Below the pieces are notes generated by a model, which did not search any database, had not been told where the DNA came from, and saw only the letters and a program-made list of their open reading frames with translations. Below, one piece after another: positions 18,081 through 28,869 of a DNA stretch of 64,000 nt. Each line of letters begins with the position of its first letter. Position 1 is the first letter of the stretch. Origin of the DNA: CAVXXB01 sp963765585 (GTDB taxonomy: Bacteria; Calditrichota; Calditrichia; JAJRVZ01); contig CAVXXB010000016.1 in assembly GCA_963765585.1 (NCBI GenBank), positions 124,001-188,000 on the forward strand. Reading direction: 5' to 3'. The translations under genes and the position numbers were made by a program.

Positions 18081-19569
18081 ATGAATTTCCGATTTATTCT
18101 TTTAGTTTATATTTTTTTCTTCATGTTTGGTATCTCAAATGCACAACCCAAAATTGATTTGTCACAGTTCAATACTTTTTTCATTGATAAAACCATGCGT
18201 ATCGATCTGTTTCACATCGGAGACGCCGAAAGCGAAATATTCACCCTTGATCAGATTTCTCAGTATGGTATCTGGGCCGGCAGCCGGGTCAATCTGATTG
18301 ATACGTTTAATAACGGACGCTATTATGCAAAAATATATGACCTGAAATCAAATCAGCTGATATTCAGTAAGGGATATGATTGCTTTTTTGCTGAGTATAA
18401 GAGCGGGGCAGAAGCACATGAGGGCATCAAACGGACATTCCACGAATCGGTTCTCATTCCGTACCCAAAATCTGAAGTTAAACTGGTTATTGAAAATCGC
18501 AACCAGCAAAATGAATTAGATTCTGTATTTTCAGCTAAAATTGATCCCAATAGCATCAGTATCATAAAAACCAGGTATCAGGATAAGAATGTACAAATTT
18601 ATAATGCACATCTTCCGGCTGATCCGCATGGTGCCGTTGATATTGCTATTTTAGGTGAAGGTTATACCGATTCTGATCGGGAAAAATTTGCCAGTGATCT
18701 GGAAAAATTTAAAAAAATTATACTCAACCATGAACCATATAAAGCTATGAGAGACCGGATAAATATCTATGGTGTGTTAAAGCCGTCATTAGAGAGTGGT
18801 GTTGATGAACCCCGGGCCGGAATTTTTAGAAATACCGTATTAAGTGCCACATTTAATTCTCTTGGCTCAGAACGATATCTCATGACGGAAGATAATAAGG
18901 CCATGAGAGATCTGGCGGCACATGTGCCATACGATGCACTTTATATTATGGTCAACCACAACAGATATGGTGGTGGGGGAATCTATAATTTGTTCTGTAC
19001 ATTTACCACGGATAATCAGTGGCATAAGTATCTGTTTCTACACGAATTTGGGCACTCATTCAGTGGTTTGGCCGATGAATACTATACCTCTGATGTGGCA
19101 TATAATGATTTTTATCCAAAGGGAATTGAACCGGTTGAACCAAATATCACTGCCTTACTGAATAATGATCATATTAAGTGGCACGAGCTTGTAACGGAAG
19201 ATACCGAGATTCCTACGCCATGGGAAAAAGTCTGATTATGATACCATGGATCTGGCCTGGCAAAAAAGACGCCGTGCGATGAACAACCGGATAGCCGAAT
19301 TAAAAAGAACCGGCGCTTCGAAAGAAAAAATTCAGGAGGCTGAAGAAGAATATGTCAATAAAGACCGGGCCCATGCGGTGAAAATAGATGCCTATTTAAA
19401 AGGCAGTAGTTTTGTTGGACAAGTCGGTGCTTTTGAAGGGGCTGGTTATTCATCCCGTGGTTTGTATCGTCCGATGCTTGATTGTATTATGTTTTCAAAA
19501 GGAGACAAACCTTTCTGCCGGGTATGTAATAATGCGGTAAGAAAGGTGCTGACACATTATTTTGAGTGA
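18081..19569 (+). pseudogene. Secreted M64-family metallopeptidase, one frameshift
   Basis: Signal peptide (IFFFMFGISNAQ) with GGGAGG upstream. The peptidase M64 (IgA-peptidase-like) core is clear: DIAILGEGYTDSDREKF, GSERYLMTEDNKAMRD, and the zinc site HEFGHSFSGLADEYY, where two His and Glu bind and activate water. The frame ends at TGA 19233-19235; the remainder (SDYDTMDLAWQKRR ... EGAGYSSRGLYRPMLDCIM ... FCRVCNNAVRK) continues in the +1 frame to 19569. The break follows an A5 run and could be a homopolymer error, or a shift at the TGA itself, since EKV-DYDTMD also reads well. It converges with, and overlaps by 13 bases, the lipoprotein gene on the other strand. Confidence 0.8.
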
Positions 19570-19892
19570 TCCAACATCCGGATTTGATTAATTTGTACGG
19601 GTGTGCCCCACATCCGGACCGTCATTACATTCTTTCTGACGGAGATTCCGACCTTTATCCGAAGACCGTCTTTTTGGTACTCAGGCTCAAGATTTAGGGG
19701 ATCATATTTGTTACCGTCGTCGCCCACAATACCAAAAAATCCACCTTCGAGATCAATGTAGGTGATGGTTCCGGTAATTACGGTTCCCTCAAACTCCGGC
19801 TCCCTGACTTGGGACTGGGAACTACATCCCTGGTATATGATAGCAAAGCTGATAAATACACTTACTGCGAAAAGAATCCGCACCATTCTCAT
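19557..19892 (-). CDS. Small lipoprotein with OB-like beta domain
   Basis: 111 residues; lipobox IYQGCSS. The mature part TGTITYIDLEGGFFGIVGDD...YDPLNL...GLRIKVGISVRKN...MWGTPVQINQI is a conserved small beta-barrel-like unit found in bacteria and archaea (recognised by pattern; no function assigned). It carries the shared upstream element copy B about 30 bases before its start, so it is probably co-regulated with the TauE/SafE gene. Confidence 0.75.
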   Translation of the reverse strand: MRMVRILFAVSVFISFAIIYQGCSSQSQVREPEFEGTVITGTITYIDLEGGFFGIVGDDGNKYDPLNLEPEYQKDGLRIKVGISVRKNVMTVRMWGTPVQINQIRMLDHSK

Positions 19893-19922
19893 ATCCCACC
19901 TGTTTTTATGATTAATATGTAT

Positions 19923-20007
19923 TGTCCTAAAGTTGCTAGTAACAACCGAATAGTGATTATTAATTTAGCCCGGATCTCTTTCCGTCCCCGTCAAAGACTT
20001 TATTCTG
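19923..20007 (-). promoter_or_regulatory. Conserved upstream element, copy B
   Basis: Counterpart of 16581-16664. The core on the minus strand reads AATAATCACTATTCGGTT. Placement relative to the downstream start is nearly the same as copy A (about 30 bases). Confidence 0.55.
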
Positions 20008-20036
20008 AATTTCGAGATCTATGGATAATATTTTTT

Positions 20037-20132
20037 TAACCGCAATGAACGCTAAGAATTACGAGAGATTCGCAAAGATTATAATTATTTCTTTTGCGTA
20101 CTTAGTGTTTCCTCTCCGAACTTTGCGGTTAG
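20037..20132. repeat. Inverted-repeat element, AACCGCAATGAACGC type
   Basis: Left arm 20037-20077 (TAACCGCAATGAACGCTAAG...CGCAAAG) and right arm 20091-20132 (CTTTTGCGTACTTAGTG...CTTTGCGGTTAG) are imperfect reverse complements with a short centre. Related to the element at 56586-56683. 20133-20458 holds nothing else recognisable. Confidence 0.75.
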
Positions 20133-20458
20133 AAATATGTAAACACCTGGTCGGGACAAGACAATTTATAAATGATAATTTCCTCATACTGATCAAATAT
20201 CTGATTGGCTAAGCTACCTAATTTTTAGGATTGGAACAATAGAATCAATCTTTGGACGAATCTTGATGCTCACCAGAAAGATACAAACCAGATTTAAAGC
20301 CAGAAAAATGGTTCAGCCAGCATCAGAATACCAAAATACTGGATTATACCAAATATTAAATGCGGAATCAGAATAGTCATTCTTGTATAATTAGCCGTGG
20401 AAGTTGTAAATTTACCCAGAAACAGTAAATAGTAATACGGTTCTTTCTGGTACAGCAA

Positions 20459-21241
20459 ATGCGTCGGTTAATTATTGTATTTATTATTGCACTAACCACA
20501 CTCACCCGGGCAGATAGTTATGTTTCGATTGGCTTGGGTTTTACAGGTGTGTTCTATAAATCTCACGATATCAATCAGTTCACCCAAACCTACAATCTTT
20601 ATAACCACAGTATTTTAATCAAGCCGTTACAATCATTTGACAATGGGTTTGGATTGCGCTGGGAAGTTGGATACCGCCGCATCAATAAAATGAATTTTGC
20701 TTTGAATACGGGCTATCTCAGTTATGTGAATAATTCCACTGCTGAATTTGATAACCAGCAACGTCGGGACATTAAGTTCAGCCAGAGTAATTTTTTCATC
20801 GAGACTGAAGTGGGGTATAATCTAAATAAGTATTTGATAAATGGTGTTGTTACATTTCATTTTAACCGGAATTCTTCGCTGGAAAGCTCTTTTACGGGCG
20901 ATGACGATGATCCTCTTGAAAATTCAATAAATGGTACCTATAAAACACTCTCATCATTTGCACTTGATTTGGGTATTGCTTTTGGCATCGTGAAAGCGCC
21001 ATTTTTGATTGTTGCAAAAATCAGTTATCCGGTTGCAACGGGCGGTTCAGAAATATTTTACCGGGATCAAACACCGGAAAAAGTCCAGAATGAAATTGAT
21101 GGCTTTCCCCGAGACTATTTTGCCTATGCAGGTAAGGAACCATACCCGGCCGTCCGGGCCAATATCGACGGGGTAAAATTTTTTATATCACTGAACTATA
21201 TGATACCGTTGAAATCATATAACAGTCGAGCGGATCAATAG
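20459..21241 (+). CDS. Probable outer-membrane beta-barrel protein
   Basis: 260 residues with a signal peptide (LIIVFIIALTTLTRADS). The body alternates polar and aromatic residues with Gly/Asn turns (SIGLGFTGVFYKSHDIN; GFGLRWEVGYRRIN; FFIETEVGYNLNKY; FFISLNYMIPLK) as in eight-to-ten-stranded porin-like barrels. The acidic DDDDPLE loop may bind cation. Function unknown; single gene with a weak ribosome site. Confidence 0.65.
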   Translation: MRRLIIVFIIALTTLTRADSYVSIGLGFTGVFYKSHDINQFTQTYNLYNHSILIKPLQSFDNGFGLRWEVGYRRINKMNFALNTGYLSYVNNSTAEFDNQQRRDIKFSQSNFFIETEVGYNLNKYLINGVVTFHFNRNSSLESSFTGDDDDPLENSINGTYKTLSSFALDLGIAFGIVKAPFLIVAKISYPVATGGSEIFYRDQTPEKVQNEIDGFPRDYFAYAGKEPYPAVRANIDGVKFFISLNYMIPLKSYNSRADQ

Positions 21242-21481
21242 TAGTAACCGGGCCGAATAATAATCTTAAAATTTGACAGGAGCACAGGATTTAAAAAAGA
21301 TGCCAAAGCAAGTTCGGGATGACGAAATGGTATGCCTTACGAAATCACAAATTTTGAGTAATAATTCTGATTAAAACACTGGTTTTCCGTCCGACCGTGT
21401 GTAGAAATTCCACCGCTATGCGCATTTTTATTTAACCCTTTCGGGGTAAAAAATGTTGTACCATAGGCCTATTAGTCAACC

Positions 21482-21537
21482 AGCATCATGTATCCTGTAT
21501 CTTGAATCCAGCATCCAGCATCCAGCATCCTGTATCC
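21482..21537. repeat. Degenerate GTATCCT/GCATCCA heptamer array
   Basis: About eight heptamers alternating GTATCCT, GTATCTT, GAATCCA, GCATCCA. The same unit recurs at 55139-55190 and 61433-61465. The remaining bases of 21242-21545 hold a CAAGTTCGGGATGACG fragment and an ACCCTTTCGGGGT hairpin, no gene. Confidence 0.8.
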
Positions 21538-21545
21538 AAATAAAT

Positions 21546-24018
21546 CTACTTAAGGAGCACTAGTTTTCTCACCCGGGAAAATCCGGTATTGGTCGTCAGA
21601 TGATAGAAGTAAATCCCACTGGCAAAACCACTTGCATTCCATTCAATTTGATATTCACCGGCTGGCTGCTTTTTTGAAACTAGTGATTTTACTTTCTGTC
21701 CCAGCAGATTATAAATACTCAGATCAACAAAACTGACAGCCGATAGCCGATAGCCGATAGCCGTTACCGGATTAAACGGATTGGGATATGCCGGGTACAA
21801 CTCAAAGGTATATGCCTGATGAACGGTTCGGTTGGTACTTTGTAGAATTCCCAGACTGTCGATCCAGGATTTAATGAGATTTGTTCCAAATTCATCAGGG
21901 ATTGATGTGGCCAAGGGCGGCATGCGGAGTGTAGTCGTATCTTCCATGCGGAGATAGATCACCGAGCTGTCCGGGGCACCCGGCATAAGGCGTTGCGCAC
22001 CTTCAATACCCATATTCGACAGTGTCGCCGGAACGCCCACTAAATGAGCTGATTCAAGTGGAATCTGTGATCGAAAATCAATGTTGGTTCTGCCAGATCC
22101 CCCGGGTAAATGACAGTTTGCACAATTAGCATCGAGATATGATCGTGCCCGGTCTTCAATTGTTGCTGTCGTATCATCAGGATTGGTCAATTTTGGGTAG
22201 CCGTTATAGTCTTCGCCAATATTCTCTGTAAATAACCTGATTTTGTTGTATGAGCGCAACTGATTGTCCGATACCTCACCAAACAGGTGTTGTTTATTTA
22301 TCTGTGATGTTTTTACACCCAGGATAAAACCGGCTTCCGGGGTATGACATTCGATACACTCCGATCGGCTGGGATAATAATAATTATAATCGTAGCTGCC
22401 CTGATTCCCGATGATTGAAAAAGTTCTATTGGCACTTGAATCAAGGAGCACCGCATCAGTAGCGTCATCATTCCACATATACGCTGAATCCGTCCCACTG
22501 TTCCCGGTCAGCATGACGAACAAGAAATCTGGTTTCGATAATTTTCCTGGAAAGAGTATCTCCTTCAACCAGGTCCACAAAAAAGTTTTTTACCAATACC
22601 GCATTTGGTGGGAAACCCCATGGCGCATCGATATTGAAATCTAACTTAGATGTTTCGGGCAGGGCAATATATCTGGTCTTATATGCGCCATCAGACCATA
22701 GGGGTGAATTTACACTATAACTGATTATACCGGGAGAGGGAATGAGGGAATCGATGCTTGAAAACAATCCGGATTCGGATATGGTTTGTGGGATATTACG
22801 TGGAGGCGGATTGCCGGATTTCTCTTCAATCACATATATGATACCATCATATCCGACGACATAAACTTCGCCATTCTCATCCATACCAAAACTTGAGATA
22901 GCCGAAGGGCTTTCCGCAATCAGTTTATGATCAATGACCTGACCATTTTCATATTTCAAGCCCCATATTTTTTTTGTCACATAATCACCGTACAAATATA
23001 CGCCATAAAGCCGTGTCTGCTTTGATCCACGATAGACAAATCCACCGGTTAATGATTTTCCTATTGCGTGCGAATATTCAGTTATTGGCATGGTCAGGCC
23101 GGTAGTATCACAGCCTGATGAAGGATTATAACAATGTGTACCTTCCATAATACGCCAGCCGTAGTTCTTACCTCCTTCGATTATATCGACTTCTTCCCAG
23201 GTACCCTGTCCGACATCGCCGGCCCATAAATTACCGGTAGGTTTATCAAAACTGAACCGCCAGGGATTCCGCAGTCCCCAGGCCCAGATCTCCGGTAAAC
23301 CGGCAGCAGAATCACCTACAAAAGGATTGTCTCCGGGAATGCTGTACTGCATATCATCAGAAACAGAATCAATATTTATTCGCAGCATGGATCCCAACAG
23401 GGTTTGGGTGTCCTGACCACTGTTTAACGGATCGCCGCCACTGCCGCCATCACCCAGGCCGATATATAAAAATCCGTCATTTCCGAAGGCGATCTGGCCA
23501 CCATTATGATTGCTATATGGCTGGTAGATGTTAAATATTTCCCGCTCGGTTGTATCGTTGGCCACATCCGGATTATCCGATACCTGAAATTGCGACACAC
23601 GGCTATACAGACTGCCGTAATTATAATACACATAAAATTTTCCATTCACAGAATAATTAGGATGGAAAGCCATGCTGAGTAATCCGGCTTCACTGGGAGA
23701 TGAATTGACTGATGATCGTATATCCAGAAATGTGGTCGCTGATTCAATATTTTCATCGTTTTGAAATACTTTTATTATGCCGGCTTTTTCTACTACAAAA
23801 ATACGGTTGCTGTTGTCCGCGGCATGGAATAGATAAATGGGACGGGAAAACGATAATTGCGTGAACACCGGGCGCAATTGCATCTCTGCTAAAGAATCCC
23901 CGGAAGTGGATAATAAAAATGATGTATTCGGAATGCGCTCGGTAAGCCCATAAGGTTGGGCATACAAGGAAAAGGACAAAAAACAAAGACCACATAAAAT
24001 GTGTACTATTGACTTCAT
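21546..24018 (-). pseudogene. PQQ-type sugar dehydrogenase, dihaem domain and sorting tail; one frameshift
   Basis: The first 370 residues are a six-bladed glucose/sorbosone dehydrogenase domain (signal peptide; FSRPIYLFHAADNSNRIFVV, MAFHPNYSVNGKFYVYY, GDGGSGGDP, AWGLRNPWRFSFD, DVGQGTWEEVDII), which oxidises aldoses with PQQ. A conserved region follows, broken at about 22485: QWDGFS is followed in frame by VYVE and a stop, but YMWNDDATDAVLLD resumes one base later (+1). Two haem c sites come next, CIECH and CANCH, so electrons could pass internally. The C-terminus is a type IX-like sorting domain (AYPNPFNPVTAIGY...GIYFYHL). In that tail the residues AIGYRLSAVS are encoded by tandem CGGCTAT heptamers. 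Probably exported to the cell surface. Confidence 0.75.
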
Positions 24019-24080
24019 AAATCCCCCAAATGTAAATCTGATTTAATCTAACAACAGAATGGGCAAAAGTCTAAAAAAAA

Positions 24081-24142
24081 ACTCGGTACTCGATGCTCGG
24101 TACTGGGCACTGGGTTCTCGTCACTCGTTACTCGGCACTCGC
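24081..24142. repeat. Left arm of ACTCGG inverted-repeat element
   Basis: Array of degenerate 7-8-mers (ACTCGGT, ACTCGATG, CTCGGTA, CTGGGCA, CTCGTC). Complementary to 24634-24686. Confidence 0.8.
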
Positions 24143-24217
24143 TAGTTATGGCTATCTCAATTATAGGAAAATGTTTATTGCTTGATTATCGTTAAAATTA
24201 TATAAGGAGTATTAAAT

Positions 24218-24593
24218 ATGAGTTATCATGATTTAGAAATCTACAAAATAGCACATATGCTCGTTATTGAGTTACATGGGATGACAATAAATGAGTTGCC
24301 ACGATTCGAAATGTATGAAGAGTGAAGTCAAATTCGGCGTTCTATAAAATCAGTGAAATCAAATATTGTTGAGGGCTATGGTAGAAAAATGATACAGAAA
24401 TGAGTACATTGAATTTCTGACTTACGCCCTTGCATCGAACGACAAAACGATTGACCACCTGAGAAATCTGGCAGATACAAAATCACTGAACAAACCGGAT
24501 CTATATATGTATTGTTGATAAATTAAATCTATTGGCAGAAAGTTATATTTATTTCGTCAGGCAGTAGAGAATAATTATCAATCATCTAATTAA
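24218..24593 (+). pseudogene. Decayed four-helix-bundle (S23/IVS-type) protein gene
   Basis: A good AAGGAG site and ATG begin MSYHDLEIYKIAHMLVIEL, followed after an in-frame TGA by SQIRRSIKSVKSNIVEGYGR and, after a +1 shift, by NEYIEFLTYALASNDKTID. These match the S23/four-helix-bundle family (first known from ORFs inside 23S rRNA intervening sequences; related to Avd of diversity-generating retroelements). At least one stop and two frameshifts show that it is dead. It sits between inverted ACTCGG arms, giving a stem-loop-with-ORF layout like that of rRNA intervening sequences. Confidence 0.8.
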
Positions 24594-24633
24594 ATAGATA
24601 TTCTCACACTTCTATAATCTGAATTCCAGGAAT

Positions 24634-24686
24634 CCAGTGCCTATACCCAGTGCCGAGAACCGAGCAGCGAGTACCGAGCACCGAGT
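24634..24686. repeat. Right arm of ACTCGG inverted-repeat element
   Basis: CCAGTGCC...CCCAGTGCCGAGAACCGAG...CGAGTACCGAG, reverse complement in character to 24081-24142. It abuts the stop codon of the beta-barrel gene. Confidence 0.8.
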
Positions 24687-25951
24687 CTAAAGCCTCTCAT
24701 TAATAATATTATTATAAATCGATCCAAAAGTATATTTGAATCCGAGGCCAAAGCGGACATAATAGGTCGTGGCTAACTGGCGTCTGCGTAATAAAATTTC
24801 ATCTATGGTGGCATCTCCCTTTGGCAGATAGATCTGGTCGTGAATACTTTCCAGTCTGGAATCCAGAACAAATTCAAGCCCACCGCTTATTCGTATTGAA
24901 AATTCTATATCCAATTTTATACCATAGGTGTCCTTTAATTCCGGATATTGCGTTCCTTCGAGTTCAAAGTCCAGGCTACCCCAGGGTTGCGTCATTTCCA
25001 GTTCTGTCATTAGCGCGTGGAACCACAGATTATCGGTCGTTTTTTCAAATAATGTTTCTTCAAAATAATTAAATGAAGCATATCCGAGACGATAGGAAAT
25101 GGTAAATTTTCTTCTTTCGGCATCCGGCCAGGGATAAAAATTGTATTCCAGGGCCGGGGCGATTTTCCAGCCAAGTTTTATGTTTCGGTAAGTGGTTGAG
25201 TAAAGATCGGCAAACAGACCAGCCGACCAATGCAGACTCAGGCTTTTTACAGGTGAAGATCTGAAATCCCAATTTTTAAGGACGCTGGAGAGCGACTCAC
25301 CGTCATCAACAAAGTTCTGCTCCTCATAGGCATAATACAGTTCATTTCTTAATTTCCAATCTTCGGTTATTCGATCGGCATGGAATGAACTATATATATA
25401 ATATGAATCCTGCGTCTCTTCCTCTCTGTATGACCCCCCCAGATCTATAGAAAACACCCAAAAATTCCATGGATCAATTATCAATTCCTGCATTACTTGT
25501 TTTTGCTCAGCACTATAATTTATGTCAATCTGATCGGCGATACTTGTCGTGGATATATACGGCATAAGTCCCATCTTTATAATTTTTGCCAAACCTTCGC
25601 GTTGCAGGTCTTCTGTGTCAGATTGTGGAGAGAAATAAAATAATTCCTGATTCTGCCCATCAAATTGCGCTTTACCTATGAATGACAGTTTAAATCTCCT
25701 GCCACCGCTTCCAGTCTCTTGCGTCGTAATAAAAATATGGATCTGAGCCAGATAAGGATCACGAACATAACTGACAAAGGTAATCTCGCTTCTCAAGTAC
25801 CGCTCAAGATTATCGCTGCGTGAATAATCGATATATACCTGGATTACGTCTGCAGGGGAGAATGATGTCCCCACGCATTAGAGTCCGCATATGATGATGC
25901 AAGAATAAAAAATAGCAAGATTACGATAGATCGATTTTTAACAACAGGCAT
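24687..25951 (-). pseudogene. Outer-membrane beta-barrel protein; signal peptide out of frame
   Basis: The long frame (395 residues, from 25874) begins at GTG without a signal peptide, but immediately upstream another frame starting with ATG at 25951 encodes a good one (RSIVILLFFILASSYADS). Joining them needs a one-base deletion (or two extra bases) near 25865-25875. The N-terminal 130 residues are a soluble alpha/beta domain (ADVIQVYIDYSR, VRDPYLAQIHIFITTQETG); the rest is a barrel with alternating aromatic strands (FSIDLGGSYREEETQDSYY; KLGWKIAPALEYNFYPWP; TTYYVRFGLGFKYTFGSIY). Function unknown. Confidence 0.65.
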
Positions 25952-26009
25952 TAAAATTTCCTGATTTAAAAAATAATTGCAATTTAATGAAGAAAACGGG
26001 TTAAAAAAA

Positions 26010-26036
26010 AGCGCTGGAAAAATTGTATCACCAGCG
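26010..26036 (-). terminator. Rho-independent terminator
   Basis: On the minus strand AGCGCTGG-loop-CCAGCGCT followed by seven T. It ends the polyferredoxin gene. Confidence 0.85.
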
Positions 26037-26067
26037 CTCCTGATACGATGCTGAATATCTTAAACAA

Positions 26068-28000
26068 TCACTTTCTATTTTCGTCAGAAATGGTGGTGCC
26101 TTTAACCGGAAATTTAAACGGATTGACCACCTTCCCGATCCTGCCGCCACGATAATGAACAGTGAGCGTATCGGAATTTAGTGAATTGAAAATTCCGTTC
26201 TCAGTCACCAAATCCGTAACATAATATATCTGGGCATAGGGTTTATCTTCGTACAATGTTTTGAATCTAACAATATTGCTGTCATTGGAGACATGACTTA
26301 CCAGAGACATATATTGTCTGCGCAGGGATGAATTTGTGGCCTGTGGCATTTCAATCTGATAAATGGACAGTTCCTCTCTCTGATAGTCTTTATAATCATT
26401 GAACGTGACATTAAACGGATTAAAAATGGATTGATAAAATTCCGACTGGCTTACCATACTAATGCTGTCACGCATAAATGCCACTGAAAAATTTACAACG
26501 GCTGTGATAGATTCTCCCCGGCTGGCATAGGTAACCTCGGGTTTCTCGATCCATTTTTTTATTTGTTCAGGTGAAATTTCGCCCTCAGAATAATATACCT
26601 TTGCCACAACCGGCTCCCCAAATTCGGTAGTGAAACCGTAAATTCCGCCGGCTTGTTTGAGTTGTTGGGTCAGATAAAATGAATCATAAGAGTCGAATAA
26701 TTTATCAATGCCAATCTCAAACACGGATATAGATTCAATTTCAGCCCCTGGTTTTTTTAAGATTGTTTTGGTCGGGGTGAAAATTGATTTTCTTAAATCA
26801 TCGGCAGATAGTTCATCCGGATCATAATATATCTTAACCGAATGGGACTTAACGAAAGTCTCAACACCCAACACGCCAGATACATTCTTCATTTTAGTGG
26901 CAAAGGACATGGAACTGCCATAGCATTTTACATTTTTCAACCCATCCTGAGTATAGATACCTGCTTTGCTTAATTGCACTTCATCGCCCCAGCGCATATT
27001 GATAGTCGGTAATTCAACGATAGTGGCCAATATCAGTGCAATGACGACCAATCCGACGGTCACACTAGAAGGGAGCCATTTCCATTCTTTTTTATTTATC
27101 TGCAGAGTATCGCTTTCCGGGCAGGCATGCAGACAGTCACCACATAGATGACAATCGATATGAGTTACTTTGTCTTTATTTGAAATTTCAAGACCCATGG
27201 GACAGGCAAGATCACAGCTTTCGCAGTCGGTGCAGGTGATTTTATTCCGCGTTATTTTAAAGGGAGGGAAAATCCAACCACTGAGTTTTACTGATTCTAA
27301 AACAAATCCCATGATGGATATTGCGGCCAATAACCAGACCCAGCTTATTTCCGCACCCAGGGCATTGATGAGGAGAAAAAGGGCAATCAGACCGGCAACT
27401 GGTATGGCATAGGTGAACACATTTGTTGCCGCACTCAAGCGGGCAAAGATATTTACACCAGAATTGACGGATAAAAATAGCGCCGAGAACAGTGATCAGC
27501 AGTGCCGGAATGGCATACCAAAGATACACATCATAACCAAAGCCGGAAAAGACAGCATAATAGGGATCAAACTCTTTGCAAAATAGTTCACTTGTCTTTA
27601 CGGTAAAATAGAAAGTCACAAAAAGCAGACCATATTTAAAAATACGTAGTCCGCGGTCAGCGATGCCGGAAATGGTATACTGCATCTTGATTTTATCACC
27701 AATTTTTCCCAGCCACTCAGTAAAAGTGCCAATGGGACAAATATAGCTGCAGAACAATTTGCCAAATATTACTACCCCGGCCAGCAAAACAATGCCCATA
27801 AATATCTGAGTTTCTGTCATACTGCATGCCAGCGTGTTATTCACCAGAAAACTGGAAAATGCCTGCATACCACCGATTGGACAGTAGGCCTCAAAATCAG
27901 CGATATAGTTCGGATCCACAAACAACCGGACAACCATGTATGCCAATAATCCGACGATGAGAAACTGAAGACCCTTTTTATAACCATTATTCTTTAACAT
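26068..28000 (-). pseudogene. NapH-like polyferredoxin with HMA-like domains, one frameshift
   Basis: The N-terminal 180 residues are a four-to-five-helix membrane domain with cluster-ligating loops (YCPIGGMQ; FCSYICPIG; FWCKYLCP) as in NapH/NosR. The frame changes near 27440-27448: KYLCP continues as LSAATNVFTYAIPVAG in +1. Two 4Fe-4S ferredoxin motifs follow (CTDCESCDLACPMG and CHLCGDCLHACPESD), then a helix and about 290 residues with two ferredoxin-like HMA folds (NVKCYGSSMSFATKMKNVSG...HSVKIYYDPDELS; then EPVVAKVYYSEGEIS) lacking the usual CxxC. Such proteins pass electrons across the inner membrane to periplasmic reductases. The partner is not evident; the gene is alone. Confidence 0.75.
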
Positions 28001-28052
28001 ATCTGAAATTCCTGTATCTGTATAATTACAATATTTGTTTTCTTCCGCTTAC

Positions 28053-28070
28053 CTCAAGATTAATCTTGGG
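28053..28070. repeat. TCAAGATTAATCTTGGG palindrome
   Basis: Near-perfect palindrome, copy of the family at 28175-28198, 28298-28321 and 34764-34783. Confidence 0.75.
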
Positions 28071-28174
28071 ACTCATCATCACTCATGCATGATAAGTGAT
28101 GATTCTAAACCACGTGTCAATTCAATAAAGATTTCAAATTCTAACGGCAATCAGATTAACGTAACCCTTCGACT

Positions 28175-28198
28175 TACCCCAAGATTAATCTTGGGGTA
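28175..28198. repeat. Perfect 24-bp CCCCAAGATTAATCTTGGGG palindrome
   Basis: Perfect palindrome centred on AATT-like ATTAAT. No T-run consistent with a terminator on either side. 28199-28669 otherwise shows no gene. Confidence 0.85.
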
Positions 28199-28297
28199 AA
28201 AAACATTTATTCCTGTGGCTGCAAAGCCCCATAATCATGACTATTTAATAAAAATACTTGGGGTAATTGTTAAACCCCAGTAAAGTCACCCAGCTCT

Positions 28298-28321
28298 TAC
28301 CTCAAGATTAATCCTGGGGTA
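28298..28321. repeat. CTCAAGATTAATCCTGGGG palindrome copy
   Basis: Third copy within 270 bases, two mismatches. Confidence 0.75.
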
Positions 28322-28669
28322 AAAAAAACTGCACTGAATATTAAATCAGTTTGCCGTGCAGTTCTCTATCCCTAATCTAAATCAAGTAGGAGTAGGGTGA
28401 CTGCCGTGCATTCATCTACATAAAACAATAATGTGAAATATTTCTTTTTAATGCCAATATAAATATTCCGGGAGTAAATTTATATTACCCGATCCTGAAA
28501 CAGATTTGTTTAGACAGATAACAATATGGTCTAAATTTCTAACATCTACAATTTTGAAAAAACTGATTAACTCGAATCTCACAGAGACTCAGAAAGAGAA
28601 ATCTATGATTTTGATATTAAATATAAAATTCCTATGTCCAAATTCCAAATTACTTATCTGTGCATAATC

Positions 28670-28852
28670 TTAAAACCAGGTCCAGCCATCTTTTGTGATC
28701 AGATAATAGATAACATAGATCCAGTTAAATAAGCCGTGGATAATGGCCCAAAGAATCGAATGATTGGCCGTCCAGGACATGACAATGGCCAATATGGTAC
28801 CAAATCCGATTGAGGATCCGGCTACTACTTTTCCATTTCTTCTGTCTGACAT
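28670..28852 (-). CDS. Small two-helix membrane protein
   Basis: 60 residues with a strong AAAGGAGGATATA site upstream. Two hydrophobic helices: GSSIGFGTILAIVMSWTANH and ILWAIIHGLFNWIYVIYYLI. Small proteins with the pattern SIGFGTILAIVxSWxxNxSxLWAIIHG...YVIYY recur in Bacteroidota-like genomes (recognised pattern, function unknown). Isolated gene. Confidence 0.75.
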   Translation of the reverse strand: MSDRRNGKVVAGSSIGFGTILAIVMSWTANHSILWAIIHGLFNWIYVIYYLITKDGWTWF

Positions 28853-28869
28853 TATATCCTCCTTTGTTG

